The notes below the pieces were generated by a model, which saw only the letters and a list, made by a program, of their open reading frames with translations, was not told the origin of the DNA and did not search any database. The position numbers and the translations under genes were made by a program. A stretch of DNA of 64,000 nt, taken from the NCBI GenBank assembly GCA_946186185.1, contig CAMHMJ010000004.1, positions 1 to 64,000 of the forward strand, given 5' to 3'. The DNA is from an uncultured Treponema sp. Its GTDB lineage: Bacteria; Spirochaetota; Spirochaetia; Treponematales; Treponemataceae. Numbering within the stretch: the first letter of the stretch is position 1; the number at the start of each line of letters is the position of its first letter. Below, one piece after another: positions 43,347-52,722 of the stretch.

Positions 43347-44879
43347 CTACGCCCTTGTGCAGGCTCTGTTCAAGATTTCCACCAGAACAGAATAGTCTTC
43401 CCTAAGCTCTTCCGGCGTACTGTCGTTTATGTACTCCAGCTCCGCGTGGAAAAGCCTGTCCTTTCCGGAAACCGGCATATAGCAGATTTCAGACTGAGTG
43501 TAGTAGTGCTCGATGCAGCCGTCCGGCAGAATATAAACCCGGGCTGTTTCAAAAGCAGCAAGTATCAGGTTCCGCAGATTGATTGCCGGTGCAACCGTTA
43601 AAGCAAGGGGAACCGGAAGCACATCCTTTAATTTTTCGTTCAGGCCGCAGATTCCCTGAAGGACAACGGTTTTAAAGGTATCAAGACCCTCAGGCTTTTC
43701 GTATTTATCGTAGAGGGAATGAACCTTTTCAACAAAAAGGTCTATCTCCGGTGAAATCGGGTTTTCAATTTCCCACACAAACTTTCCGATATTGATGATA
43801 AAAACTTCAAGCCGGCGGATTAATTTTTCAAGAGTAACCGGAGTTTCCAGCTCCCGTTTTGTAAAGAGGGAACGGAAAAAGCCCCGCTGTTTTTCAAGCT
43901 GGGCGTCCAGCCAGCACTGGGGACGGTCGTCATCGCATACCACATCCCGCAGCTTTCCGCAGAAAAGGCTGTCCAAATCCGTTATAATGCGGCCGTCGGT
44001 TCCTAAAAGGGAGCACACCTTAAAAAAAACTCCCAGCTCATCCTTTCCGCCTACATCGATAATTCCCGTACCCGCAGTGCCGCTTCTGTTTTCAACGCAG
44101 CACAGAAGGTTCGTGAACATCTGCTGGTCGGTGTACCCTTCCACAAAGATCTGGTTATCGGAAAAGAAGAACTGCTTGTGATAGGTGTTAAACCGGGGCA
44201 AGAACCGTCGGAAAAGTATTTCGTCCTTTTCGGAAAGGTAGTCGATATAGGTTGGAACCCGGTTTATGTGGCAGACCACAACTCCCAGAAGGTCTTCCGC
44301 AAACCGCAGGTCAATAAAATAAGGCGAGTGGGTTATCAGAAAGAAGATGCGCTCCGGTTCCTTTTCAGAAACCTTCCGGATTTCATTCATAAAAAACTGC
44401 TGAAACTGAGGATGAAGGTGCAGTTCCGGCTCATCCAGAATCAGAACCTTAGTTGAACAGCCGTAGAGTGCCACCAGAAGTGTAAGAATCTCCTTGAGCC
44501 CGTGGCACTCCCCTTCCTTCAGATTGTACTCAACTCCCCGGGATTTATTCACAACAATCGGAATGTAGGAGCCGTCGTCCTTTTCCTCAAAGCGGATTGC
44601 CTTTCCGAACATATTGGAAAGCACGCCTTCGATTTTTGCCCGGATTTCGGCATTTTCCTTGATAACGGAAAGCAGTTTTTCCTGCCCGTTACGATCGCTT
44701 TTTAAAAAAGTAACATCAAAACCGGCTTCTTCAAACTGATTTTTAAGTTCCTCTGCCAGAAGGGTTTTTCCGGAGCCGTTGGGACCTACAATCAGGTTGA
44801 TATTCATCCAGAGGCTCTTCGTAAAAGAGGCCTTTCCCCAGAGAAACGGAATTTTTACTCTTGTTTCAAGCTCCAGCAT
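43347..44879 (-). CDS. OLD-like ATPase/TOPRIM protein
   Basis: An ABC/SMC-type ATPase domain (Walker A LIVGPNGSGKT, Walker B STKVLILDEPELHLHPQ, then FFLITHSPYF) is followed by a TOPRIM-type region (QIFVEGYTDQQMF, GIIDVGGKDEL, GRIITDLDSLF). That order is typical of OLD-family nucleases, several of which act in phage defence; a repair role is also possible. The C-terminal ~200 residues are unassigned. The ATG at 44879 is preferred over GTG at 44885 for spacing from GGGGAA. It lies ~27 bases after ppk1 on the same strand and is probably in the ppx-ppk1 transcript. Confidence 0.82.
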   Translation of the reverse strand: MLELETRVKIPFLWGKASFTKSLWMNINLIVGPNGSGKTLLAEELKNQFEEAGFDVTFLKSDRNGQEKLLSVIKENAEIRAKIEGVLSNMFGKAIRFEEKDDGSYIPIVVNKSRGVEYNLKEGECHGLKEILTLLVALYGCSTKVLILDEPELHLHPQFQQFFMNEIRKVSEKEPERIFFLITHSPYFIDLRFAEDLLGVVVCHINRVPTYIDYLSEKDEILFRRFLPRFNTYHKQFFFSDNQIFVEGYTDQQMFTNLLCCVENRSGTAGTGIIDVGGKDELGVFFKVCSLLGTDGRIITDLDSLFCGKLRDVVCDDDRPQCWLDAQLEKQRGFFRSLFTKRELETPVTLEKLIRRLEVFIINIGKFVWEIENPISPEIDLFVEKVHSLYDKYEKPEGLDTFKTVVLQGICGLNEKLKDVLPVPLALTVAPAINLRNLILAAFETARVYILPDGCIEHYYTQSEICYMPVSGKDRLFHAELEYINDSTPEELREDYSVLVEILNRACTRA

Positions 44880-44906
44880 ACGCACTTCCCCATACCTTAG
44901 TCCTTA

Positions 44907-47039
44907 CTAGTCCTTTCGGCGAACCTGAAATTCAATTTTCGGGCCCTTGTTTACGGCTTCATTTTTGTGCTTATACTTTTTATATAGAACTTCCTGAGCA
45001 CGGAAATCATCTTCCCCATCCGGCTTTTCAACCGGCTTCCAGTTTCCGCTTTCCGTCAGGTACTGAGAAGAAACATTGTCCTCAAAGTAGGTATTTAAAA
45101 TTTCCTTTACTTCCTTAAATGCCTTTCTGTCCAGAATCGGGAACATCAGTTCAACACGGCGGTCAAGGTTTCGGCTCATCCAGTCTGCACTGGAAAGATA
45201 AATTTCTTCCGCTCCGCCGTTCTGGAAATAGAAAATTCGCGAATGTTCAAGATAGCGGTCTACAATGGAGATTACCTTTATGTTTTCGCTCAAGCCCTGA
45301 ACCCCCGGAACCAGCATACAGATTCCCCGCACGTTCAAAAGCACCTTCACTCCCGCCTGGCTGGCCTTGTAAAGGGCCGTAATTATTTCCTCGTGGGTAA
45401 GGCTGTTCATTTTTGCAATAATCAGTCCCGGATGCTCGGCGTCGCTCCGGTCAATTTCCCTCTGAATCATGGAAAGCAGCTTAGATTTTAAGGTAACCGG
45501 AGCCATTCCCAGCTGCTTCATATTCTGCAGGGTTGAATAACCGGTTACCAGATTAAAGAACTGGGTTGCGTCGTTTACAATTTCATAGTTCGAAGTAAAA
45601 AGCGAAAGATCCGAATAAATCCGGGCAGTCTTGTGGTTGTAGTTTCCGGTTGAAAGATGTGCATAGCGCACAATGGAATCCGCTTCCCGACGCATTACCA
45701 TAAGAATTTTTGCATGAACCTTAAGGTCAACAAGTCCGTAGATTACAGTTACGCCGTTTGCTTCAAGCTCGTTTGCCCAGGCAATATTCCGTTCTTCATC
45801 AAAGCGGGCCTTAAGCTCTACAAGAACAACGACCTGCTTTCCGTTCTGGGCAGCCCGCTCCAGTGCCTTTACAATGGGAGAATCCTTCCCTGTTCTGTAG
45901 AGAGTCATTTTAATGGTAAGAACATCCGGGTCATCCGCCGCATCAGAGATGAACTTTAACACCGGCTCATAGCTTTCGTAAGGCACATGAAGAATCACAT
46001 CCCGCTGCTTCAAAACATCCCAGAAAGGCTCGTCGTTAGGTAAATCTGCCGGATAGAAATGCTGCCACTCCGGGAAGCTCATTTTTCCGTTTTCATCCGT
46101 GCTCCTGAGCTCCGGCAAAATTGAAGGATCCACAAAATCGTCCACAAGATAAACATCATCGTCGGTAAGATTCAGTTTTTCCATCAAGAACTTGCAGATA
46201 TCCGGGCTGGTCTTGTTACTGGTCATTCGCACAACAAAGGAAGATTTTCGCTGAACCAGAACTTTTTCCATTTCGTGAATAAAGTTGTTTCCGGAATCTT
46301 CATCTACCGCAAAATCCGCGTCCCGGGAAATCTTAAATACAAGGGTTTCTTCAACCGCAAAGCCCGGGAACATCTGAGTTCCGTACTCCGAGATAATTTC
46401 TTCCGTGCAGGCAAAAACCTTGGTGTGATTTTCAGTCGGAAGCCATTCAATCGGGGAAATTCCCTGAGGAATCTGAACGATTGCAATTCGCGGCTTGTCG
46501 TCGTCACCCTTCAATTCCTCATTTGAGTTACGGATTCCCGAAATAGGTTTCAAGAGAAATGCAACATAGAGGGAAAGGTTCGCAACCGTCGGAAAAATTT
46601 CCGTATCCGTGCGAAGTGGCGTTAAAAGTGGAAAAATTTCATTTCTGAAAAGATTCTGGGCGTACTCCGCCTGCTGGCCGGTAAAAAACTCCGGCTTGGC
46701 GTAAATAATCCCCTTTGTTCTGAGCTCCGGAAGAATATCATTTTTGATGCAGTCGTGCTGAAGACGGATAAGCTGATGACAGCGGGCAGAAATCTGGCGC
46801 AGAACCATGTCCGGCGTAAGTCCAGAGCTGTCCACCGTATCCGGAGATTCCATCAGAAGCCGCTTAACCGAAGCAACACGAACCTGAAAAAACTCATCAA
46901 AATTGCTGGTTACAATTGCCAGAAACTGAAGGCGTTCCATCAGAGGAAGCTCTTTTCGTAATCCCTGATATAAAACGCGGTTATTGAATTCTATCCAGGA
47001 AAGTTCGCGATTAAAAAATCTAGGTTCAATTGAATCCAT
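44907..47039 (-). CDS. ppk1: polyphosphate kinase 1
   Basis: Makes polyphosphate from ATP by way of a phosphohistidine. The N-terminus FFNRELSWIEFNNRVL is diagnostic. The catalytic part has KVHAKILMVMRREAD and RYAHLSTGNYNHKTARIYSDL (phosphorylated His, residue ~460), then GICMLVPGVQGLSENIKVISIVDRYLEHSRIFYF. At 710 residues it is full length. It starts 12 bases after ppx, so synthesis and breakdown of polyphosphate are in one operon. The C-terminus has a charged tail rich in Lys. Confidence 0.96.
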   Translation of the reverse strand: MDSIEPRFFNRELSWIEFNNRVLYQGLRKELPLMERLQFLAIVTSNFDEFFQVRVASVKRLLMESPDTVDSSGLTPDMVLRQISARCHQLIRLQHDCIKNDILPELRTKGIIYAKPEFFTGQQAEYAQNLFRNEIFPLLTPLRTDTEIFPTVANLSLYVAFLLKPISGIRNSNEELKGDDDKPRIAIVQIPQGISPIEWLPTENHTKVFACTEEIISEYGTQMFPGFAVEETLVFKISRDADFAVDEDSGNNFIHEMEKVLVQRKSSFVVRMTSNKTSPDICKFLMEKLNLTDDDVYLVDDFVDPSILPELRSTDENGKMSFPEWQHFYPADLPNDEPFWDVLKQRDVILHVPYESYEPVLKFISDAADDPDVLTIKMTLYRTGKDSPIVKALERAAQNGKQVVVLVELKARFDEERNIAWANELEANGVTVIYGLVDLKVHAKILMVMRREADSIVRYAHLSTGNYNHKTARIYSDLSLFTSNYEIVNDATQFFNLVTGYSTLQNMKQLGMAPVTLKSKLLSMIQREIDRSDAEHPGLIIAKMNSLTHEEIITALYKASQAGVKVLLNVRGICMLVPGVQGLSENIKVISIVDRYLEHSRIFYFQNGGAEEIYLSSADWMSRNLDRRVELMFPILDRKAFKEVKEILNTYFEDNVSSQYLTESGNWKPVEKPDGEDDFRAQEVLYKKYKHKNEAVNKGPKIEFQVRRKD

Positions 47040-47051
47040 TCTACACCTCCG

Positions 47052-48581
47052 TTATATCAGGCTCAGTTTATAGCCGAATACTGATTCAAAAAGTCCGCCT
47101 TTTTCCGCAAGGGCAAAGCGTTCAAGAGCAACGTTTTTACTTCCCTTGGTGCGGATTACCAGCGAATCTCCCTTTATTTCCACCGAAAAATCCGTAAAGG
47201 ACTTTCCGTGACTTCTGTCCAGGGCATCTGCAATTCTCAAAATCGCAGTAAGCTTTAAAATGCGCATGCGGTCACTTCTTGCAAGAATCTGAAACTGTTC
47301 GTTATCCTGAGGCTGTGCCCGGCCGCGGTGATATTTTGCTATGGTTGAAAGAATTACATTTTCCGTTCGTGTAATTCCAAAAATCTCTGAATGATGGATG
47401 ATGTACTCGCTGTGCAGGTTGTGCTCGTCCATTCTGATAAAAATACCGATATCGTGAAGGATTGCCGCCAGCTCAATCAGAAGCCGGCTTCGTTCATCCA
47501 GAGCAATTTCTTCCGAAAGGGAATCGTAGATTTTCAGGCAGTACTCCCGAACCCGCTCGGCATGCTCTTCATCCCCGTGATATTTCCTTAAAAGGCTCAT
47601 GGCGCTGGCCTTAATCTGAATGGAGAATTCTTCCTTCAATTCCTCGCTTGGGGAATTCAGCTTATTTGCAATCAGTCCGTCACGGATATTGGTTTCCGGC
47701 ACGATAATGGTCTGAACCTTCGTCAGCTGAATGAACATCTTGTAGATAAGAAGGCTCACATGCATAGTCTGGGCGTCGTTGTAAGAAATCTTAAAGCGGG
47801 CCACACATTCATCAATGGAGTATTCCTGAATTTCTTCTACAAAGCGTTCAAAATCTTCCCGTTCAATTGACCAGAGGAAGGTTGAAATCGGCTTTCCAGC
47901 ATTAATGGCCGCAAGAGTGGCATCGGCTCCAACCGCAATAAACTGCTGCACCTCCGCCATATTGATTTCGCTTTCGATGGAACCCTTTGTATCCGTTGTA
48001 TATTCTTCTATATATCTCTGAATATCCGAAAGTGATTCTGACTGGGCGCGCATTTTTGCTTCAAGACGAACTGTTCCAAGCCGTAAGCTGTGAGCACCCG
48101 CCATTTTACCCTTCTTCATCAGCATCATTTCGGTGGAACCGCCGCCGACTTCAAGGATTACGGTATCTTCTGTTCTGAATTTTGAATCTTCTGATTTTAA
48201 AAGCTCGGTAACCGCCATGTACATAAGGCGGTTTTCTTCAATTCCGTCAATTACTGTAACACGAAACCCTGTGGAACTGAGAATTTTATCCATCACAGGA
48301 TCTTTATTCTTTGCTTCGCGGAAGGCTGCAGTGGCAATTACAGTTGTCTGAGAGGAAGAAATTCCCCAGCCGGTAAGCTGTTCCTTGTACCGGCTGAGTA
48401 TGTGAAGACATAAACTCTGAGTTTCTCTGCTGATTATTCCCGAGGTAAAAACATCCCGTCCCAGGGACACAGGCATTTCCGCCCTGTCCAGGACATTTCT
48501 TTTTCCGTCGGTTGTGAATTCGGCAACAAGCAGGCGTACACCTGTAGAGCCGATTTCAATGACTGCTTCCGGGGTTGCCAA
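47052..48581 (-). CDS. ppx: exopolyphosphatase (Ppx/GppA family)
   Basis: Hydrolyses polyphosphate or pppGpp. The sugar-kinase-like fold shows VIEIGSTGVRLLVAEF and ILEVGGGSTEMML. A C-terminal HD-type domain has LAAILHDIGIFIRMDEHNLHSEYIIHHSEIFGI. The 513-residue size fits the long Ppx class. The start is uncertain: TTG at 48593 contains the ribosome site GGAGGAG, so the in-frame TTG at 48581, five or six bases after that site, is preferred. ppk1 follows directly. Confidence 0.92.
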   Translation of the reverse strand: MATPEAVIEIGSTGVRLLVAEFTTDGKRNVLDRAEMPVSLGRDVFTSGIISRETQSLCLHILSRYKEQLTGWGISSSQTTVIATAAFREAKNKDPVMDKILSSTGFRVTVIDGIEENRLMYMAVTELLKSEDSKFRTEDTVILEVGGGSTEMMLMKKGKMAGAHSLRLGTVRLEAKMRAQSESLSDIQRYIEEYTTDTKGSIESEINMAEVQQFIAVGADATLAAINAGKPISTFLWSIEREDFERFVEEIQEYSIDECVARFKISYNDAQTMHVSLLIYKMFIQLTKVQTIIVPETNIRDGLIANKLNSPSEELKEEFSIQIKASAMSLLRKYHGDEEHAERVREYCLKIYDSLSEEIALDERSRLLIELAAILHDIGIFIRMDEHNLHSEYIIHHSEIFGITRTENVILSTIAKYHRGRAQPQDNEQFQILARSDRMRILKLTAILRIADALDRSHGKSFTDFSVEIKGDSLVIRTKGSKNVALERFALAEKGGLFESVFGYKLSLI

Positions 48582-48685
48582 AGTCTCCTCCAAATTAAAG
48601 TAAAGACCGGCTCCCCTGCATCTCCGGATATTTTTAGTAAAACCTGCCTGCAGGAACAGGAATAAACATACCAGACATCATCTTT

Positions 48686-50116
48686 TTACAGTTTATCAAT
48701 GAGCATTGAGCACTTGCCAGACGGAATCGGAAGGGTTTTCTTCTTCTGATCAATGATATTGATTGTAAAGTAATACAATTTTTCACTTTCCATCTGGATT
48801 TCCCAGCCGCGGTTACTCTTATTACTCAGAATTGTAATAAGGTTTCGTTTGAGGGAAAGGTTTTCAATTCCCATAATTTCAAGGTTCGGAATTACCCAGT
48901 CAACGGTTTTACGCGGAAGACTGATTGAAAGACCGATTACATTTTCTATCATCAAAGCGATGGCTGAAAGACCGGTTCCCGCAAGGAAATGCGGACGAGG
49001 GAACTCTTCATGTCCCGTCCATACTGCTTTTCCTTCTTTACACGGAAGATAGGCTTCGTAAACATCGCCCTTCTTGTTGTCGTCATTCGGCATAAGGCCT
49101 TCAAGGATGAAATACAGGTGACGGATTGCACATTCCCGGGCAAATTCGTACTGCTGATATTTTTCGAGTCCCTTGATAATCATAAAGTTCAGCATCGGGA
49201 AAACACTTCCCCGGTAACCTTCACCGTTTTCGCTGAAATTCGGGCTGTCTGCAGAAAGAGACGGGAACGGATGATCGGTTCCAAAGGTCTTCGGATTGTT
49301 CAAATGAGCAATCAAAATTTCCGACTTATCTGCATTCGGGATTTCTGCCAGAAGGGGCCAGAAGCCTGCAATTGTTTTTTCCGGCAGTCTGTTTCCGTCT
49401 TTATCCAGGTCATGATAAAAACCGGTATCGTTATCCCACATCATTGAATTGATACGGGTTTTGATTGAGAAATAAAGTCGTCTGTACTGGAAGCTGAGTT
49501 CTTTGTCATTCAAAATATCGCCCAGAGCAGACATGTGAGAAGCATTAATCGCCATGGCCGCATTAAAATCAATAGGATAATATGCGTTTTCACGAGGAGC
49601 ATTCACCATTGTACTTGCTGCAGCAGGAACTGCATAAAGACCGTTTTCCTGCTTGAAAGTCTGGTCAATCCATGCCATGTGCTTCTGCAAAATCGGCATA
49701 ACTTCCTTTATGCGCTTTTTGTTTGCCGATTTGTGATAGAGGTTAAATTCTGCCCATGCAAAGAGAGGAAGTCCGACACCTTCCGGGTTTTCCTGTGGTA
49801 AAATCGGCTGGTTTGTCTTGATGTCGTACTGCCAGCGGATAGCACCACTTTCTTCCTGATGAGCGTAAAAGTAGTCGATATTCTTGTTTGCATCAAAGTT
49901 GCGGTTTGAATAAACAAGAAAGAACGAAGAAAAGATTGATTCGAACTGATCTATAACGAGCTGGTCATTTGAAGGATAGATAAAATATCCGTCACTTGCT
50001 TTTTCTCCTGACTTTGGATCAATCCAGCAGTCAGAAAGCATGTTCCATGACTTGTTATAAATATCTACAAAATCCTGATCGTAAAAATGGATTTTTGGGA
50101 AATCGTGTTTGTTCAC
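48686..50116 (-). CDS. alpha/alpha-barrel glycosidase (trehalase/GH63-like)
   Basis: A 476-residue cytoplasmic protein of the six-hairpin glycosidase class. Family-like segments are FESIFSSFFLVYSNRNF, QEESGAIRWQYD, ENPEGVGLPLFAWAEFNLY, MWDNDTGFYHDLDKDGN, AGFWPLLAEIPN and GEGYRGSVFPMLNFMIIKGLE, with ETY/EFPRPHFLAGTGLSAIALM near the end. These suit trehalase or GH63/mannosylglycerate-type hydrolases; the substrate is not clear. No signal peptide. GTG at 50116 is the start, five bases after AGGAG. It is divergent from the GatB-asparaginase fusion. Confidence 0.78.
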   Translation of the reverse strand: MNKHDFPKIHFYDQDFVDIYNKSWNMLSDCWIDPKSGEKASDGYFIYPSNDQLVIDQFESIFSSFFLVYSNRNFDANKNIDYFYAHQEESGAIRWQYDIKTNQPILPQENPEGVGLPLFAWAEFNLYHKSANKKRIKEVMPILQKHMAWIDQTFKQENGLYAVPAAASTMVNAPRENAYYPIDFNAAMAINASHMSALGDILNDKELSFQYRRLYFSIKTRINSMMWDNDTGFYHDLDKDGNRLPEKTIAGFWPLLAEIPNADKSEILIAHLNNPKTFGTDHPFPSLSADSPNFSENGEGYRGSVFPMLNFMIIKGLEKYQQYEFARECAIRHLYFILEGLMPNDDNKKGDVYEAYLPCKEGKAVWTGHEEFPRPHFLAGTGLSAIALMIENVIGLSISLPRKTVDWVIPNLEIMGIENLSLKRNLITILSNKSNRGWEIQMESEKLYYFTINIIDQKKKTLPIPSGKCSMLIDKL

Positions 50117-50195
50117 AAAAACTCCTGGGGTTTCTTCCTATTTAAAAGAGAAGAGGAAACTTTTTCATAGTATATCACATTTTTTGCAAAAACGA

Positions 50196-50201
50196 TATAA
50201 T
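50196..50201 (+). promoter_or_regulatory. -10 box of the GatB-asparaginase gene
   Basis: TATAAT 47 bases before the ATG at 50248, in AT-rich DNA. The -35 box is weak. GGAGG at 50228-50232 is further from the ATG than usual. Confidence 0.5.
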
Positions 50202-50247
50202 TTTCGTGTTATTTCTAACTTTTTTTTGGAGGCACCAGCAAAGTCCG

Positions 50248-52599
50248 ATGTACCAGTCCTACGTTTATATCGAAGCCAGAATTCAACTGCCCTTCTCGGG
50301 AAATGTATTTGAAACGAATCCTGAAACCTCCAGAATTACTGTAAATCCCGATGTTCTTGGAAAGGTTTTACCCCTTTCAAGAGCCTTAAGCTGCCGCATT
50401 CCGGAGCTTTCTGACATCGAACACATAACCGGCGCCCTGAACATCCCTGAAAACGCTGAAAACTTCACCGGCTATTCAATAAAGCTGGCTGAATCCGGCT
50501 TTATGAACCTTTCCTTTCATTCAAGGCAGAAAACCATAAAAATAAACTCCGTAAGAATCGAAGAGGATGCCGGCCATCTGACCCACGCCAACGGAAATAA
50601 CCGGATGGACTATTCATCCCTGGGTTCCCCAAGCATCAGAATCATCACGGAGCCTTCATTTGAGCTGGGAGAAGAAGTTCAGCTCTTCCTTGAAGAACTG
50701 CGCCGTCTTTCCCAGTACCTTCACCTTACGGAAGACTCCTCGGGAGACAAATACATCCGCTGCAACGCCTATGTTTCCCTTGCACAATACCCGGAAAAAT
50801 CCACATATTTTATAAAGCTTAAAAACCTGAACTCCTTCAATTTTGCCCGCAAAGCAGTAAACACAGAGCTTACCCGGCTGGAAAACATGCTGACCACCGG
50901 CGAAAAAGTAACCAGCGAAAGCCGGCTCTGGAACGAACACAAGGGCTGCACGGAATTCTATCAGGAGAGGGCAAACAACCCCCAGCAGTTCGAAAAGTTA
51001 AATCCTCCCCAGACCTTTAATATTTCAAACGCAATAAAAGCACTTCCGGTTCAGACCGAAGTTGAGCTTCCGGAAGCCCGCCGCTTACGGTTCAAAAGAC
51101 AGTACGGCGTTTCCCGCTTACGGGCGGAGTTTTTGTGCGACTATAAAGACCGGGCAGATTTTTTTGAAGAAACCGTCCGCCTTGGAGCAAAACCGTTAAA
51201 CAGCGCCCACTGGATTGCCTCGGAGCTTACAAGACTTTTAAATAAAAAGGGGCAGGCTGTTTCCGCTTCAAAAATTACGGCGGAAAACTTTGCCTTCATC
51301 ATCAAAAAGCTTGATTCCGGAGAAATGCACAGTGCGGCGGCCAAAACCCTGCTGCGGGCAAGTTTTGAAACAGGAACCGCCCCGGAAAAACTGATAAAAA
51401 CCCTGAACATTTCAGAAATCGGAACGGAAACGGAGCTTCTTCCCTTTGTAAAAAAGGTAATGGCGGAAAACCAGAACCTCTGCACCATGCTTAAAAACGG
51501 TGAAATGCCGCCTCTAGAGTTTTTAACCGGTCTTGTTATGAAGGAAACCCGGGGAAAAGCCGTCCCTCAGATTGTAAAGCAGCTTATAAAAAAAGAACTT
51601 AACATCAGCGTAATATATGTTATTACCACCGGAGGAGCGATTTCCGCGGTAAGACATGCAGACGGCTCAATTTCCAGCGGAGACAGCTCCATCATCAAGG
51701 AAATGGCTAAAAAAATCGAGCCGGATATGCCGGTTCAGGTAATTTCTGCGGGACAGTATTTAAGCGAAGAGCTGGAGCCTTCAAACTGGGCAGACTTGAT
51801 TGCAGAAATTGCAGGACGACTGAATGCAGGAACTGCAAACGGAATCGTCATTACCCACGGAACCTATACCCTATCCTACACCGCTGCCCTTCTGTTCTGG
51901 CTTTTTTCAGATGCAGGAGTTCCGATTGTGCTTACCGCCAGTTCTTCCCTACCTTCTGACAATTCCGAAGCAGAGGAAAACCTGAAGCTGGCCCTGGAAA
52001 CGGCGGCAAAGGAAAAGAACGGGGTTTTTGTTGCTTTTGGCGGGAAAATTCTTTCTCCTCTGAACCTGCATTTTGATAAACCGGGAAGCTTTTTGAACTG
52101 GAACCTGGAAACCCCGATTTTTACGGAAAGCGGCCCCATTGCTTCACAATTTACGGGAATCGGAGAGCTTGATAAAAATGTCTTGAGCCGCATTCTGGTT
52201 GAAGCCAGCGGAAAAATGTTCATGTTCAGACTGTACCCGGGCTTACGGAGCGATCTTTTTAAGAACCTGCTTCTGTATACAAAGGTTCGGGCCGTTTTTG
52301 CAGAACTTTACGGACTTGGAAGCGGAAACATGAAAAACTCGGACTTTTCCCTTAAGCCTCTTCTGCTTCTGGGAAATAAAAAGGGCGTGAAATTTTACTG
52401 TACCAGCCAGCAGAAGATGAGCCTTGATTTTTCACAGTACGTTACGGCTCACGACGTTTGGCGGGAAGGTGCCGTTCCAATGGGATATCTGACCACCGAA
52501 TCCGCAGTTTCCCTGTACTTTGCCTGCGCCATAGTTTCCGACAGCGAAGCCGAGTTCGACGAGCTCATGGAAACCTACGCAAGCATGTACACAGTGTAG
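50248..52599 (+). CDS. GatB/GatE-like and asparaginase-like (GatD-like) fusion, probable pseudoenzyme
   Basis: The first ~440 residues follow GatB/GatE, the tRNA-binding subunit of Glu-tRNA(Gln) amidotransferase: VRIEEDAGHLTH, RIITEPSF, YIRCNAYVSL, FIKLKNLNSFNFARKAVNTEL, SRLWNEHKGCTEF, and a YqeY-like tail. Residues ~450-783 are a type I asparaginase fold like archaeal GatD. Key residues have changed. The GatB metal site has Arg where His is expected (EARIQL for ExHxQL). The asparaginase nucleophile motif TGGT is TTGGA (~464), and HGTDT is HGTYT (~536). Such a one-chain GatE-GatD arrangement, apparently inactive, is not known to me. The start is ATG 50248; no better codon lies near GGAGG. Confidence 0.8.
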   Translation: MYQSYVYIEARIQLPFSGNVFETNPETSRITVNPDVLGKVLPLSRALSCRIPELSDIEHITGALNIPENAENFTGYSIKLAESGFMNLSFHSRQKTIKINSVRIEEDAGHLTHANGNNRMDYSSLGSPSIRIITEPSFELGEEVQLFLEELRRLSQYLHLTEDSSGDKYIRCNAYVSLAQYPEKSTYFIKLKNLNSFNFARKAVNTELTRLENMLTTGEKVTSESRLWNEHKGCTEFYQERANNPQQFEKLNPPQTFNISNAIKALPVQTEVELPEARRLRFKRQYGVSRLRAEFLCDYKDRADFFEETVRLGAKPLNSAHWIASELTRLLNKKGQAVSASKITAENFAFIIKKLDSGEMHSAAAKTLLRASFETGTAPEKLIKTLNISEIGTETELLPFVKKVMAENQNLCTMLKNGEMPPLEFLTGLVMKETRGKAVPQIVKQLIKKELNISVIYVITTGGAISAVRHADGSISSGDSSIIKEMAKKIEPDMPVQVISAGQYLSEELEPSNWADLIAEIAGRLNAGTANGIVITHGTYTLSYTAALLFWLFSDAGVPIVLTASSSLPSDNSEAEENLKLALETAAKEKNGVFVAFGGKILSPLNLHFDKPGSFLNWNLETPIFTESGPIASQFTGIGELDKNVLSRILVEASGKMFMFRLYPGLRSDLFKNLLLYTKVRAVFAELYGLGSGNMKNSDFSLKPLLLLGNKKGVKFYCTSQQKMSLDFSQYVTAHDVWREGAVPMGYLTTESAVSLYFACAIVSDSEAEFDELMETYASMYTV

Positions 52600-52710
52600 A
52601 GCATTATTGTTTTCGGAAGCCGGGCGCACCCCTGTCAGAGCGACAAACTGTTTGTGACTGCCCCGTAACCTTAATCCCCGGGTGGACTATATTTTTAATG
52701 CGATTTTCAC

Positions 52711-52716
52711 TATACT
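52711..52716 (+). promoter_or_regulatory. -10 box giving leaderless start of the hexomutase gene
   Basis: TATACT exactly six bases before the ATG at 52723, with no ribosome site. The -35 region is weak. Confidence 0.45.
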
Positions 52717-52722
52717 GTTCCC

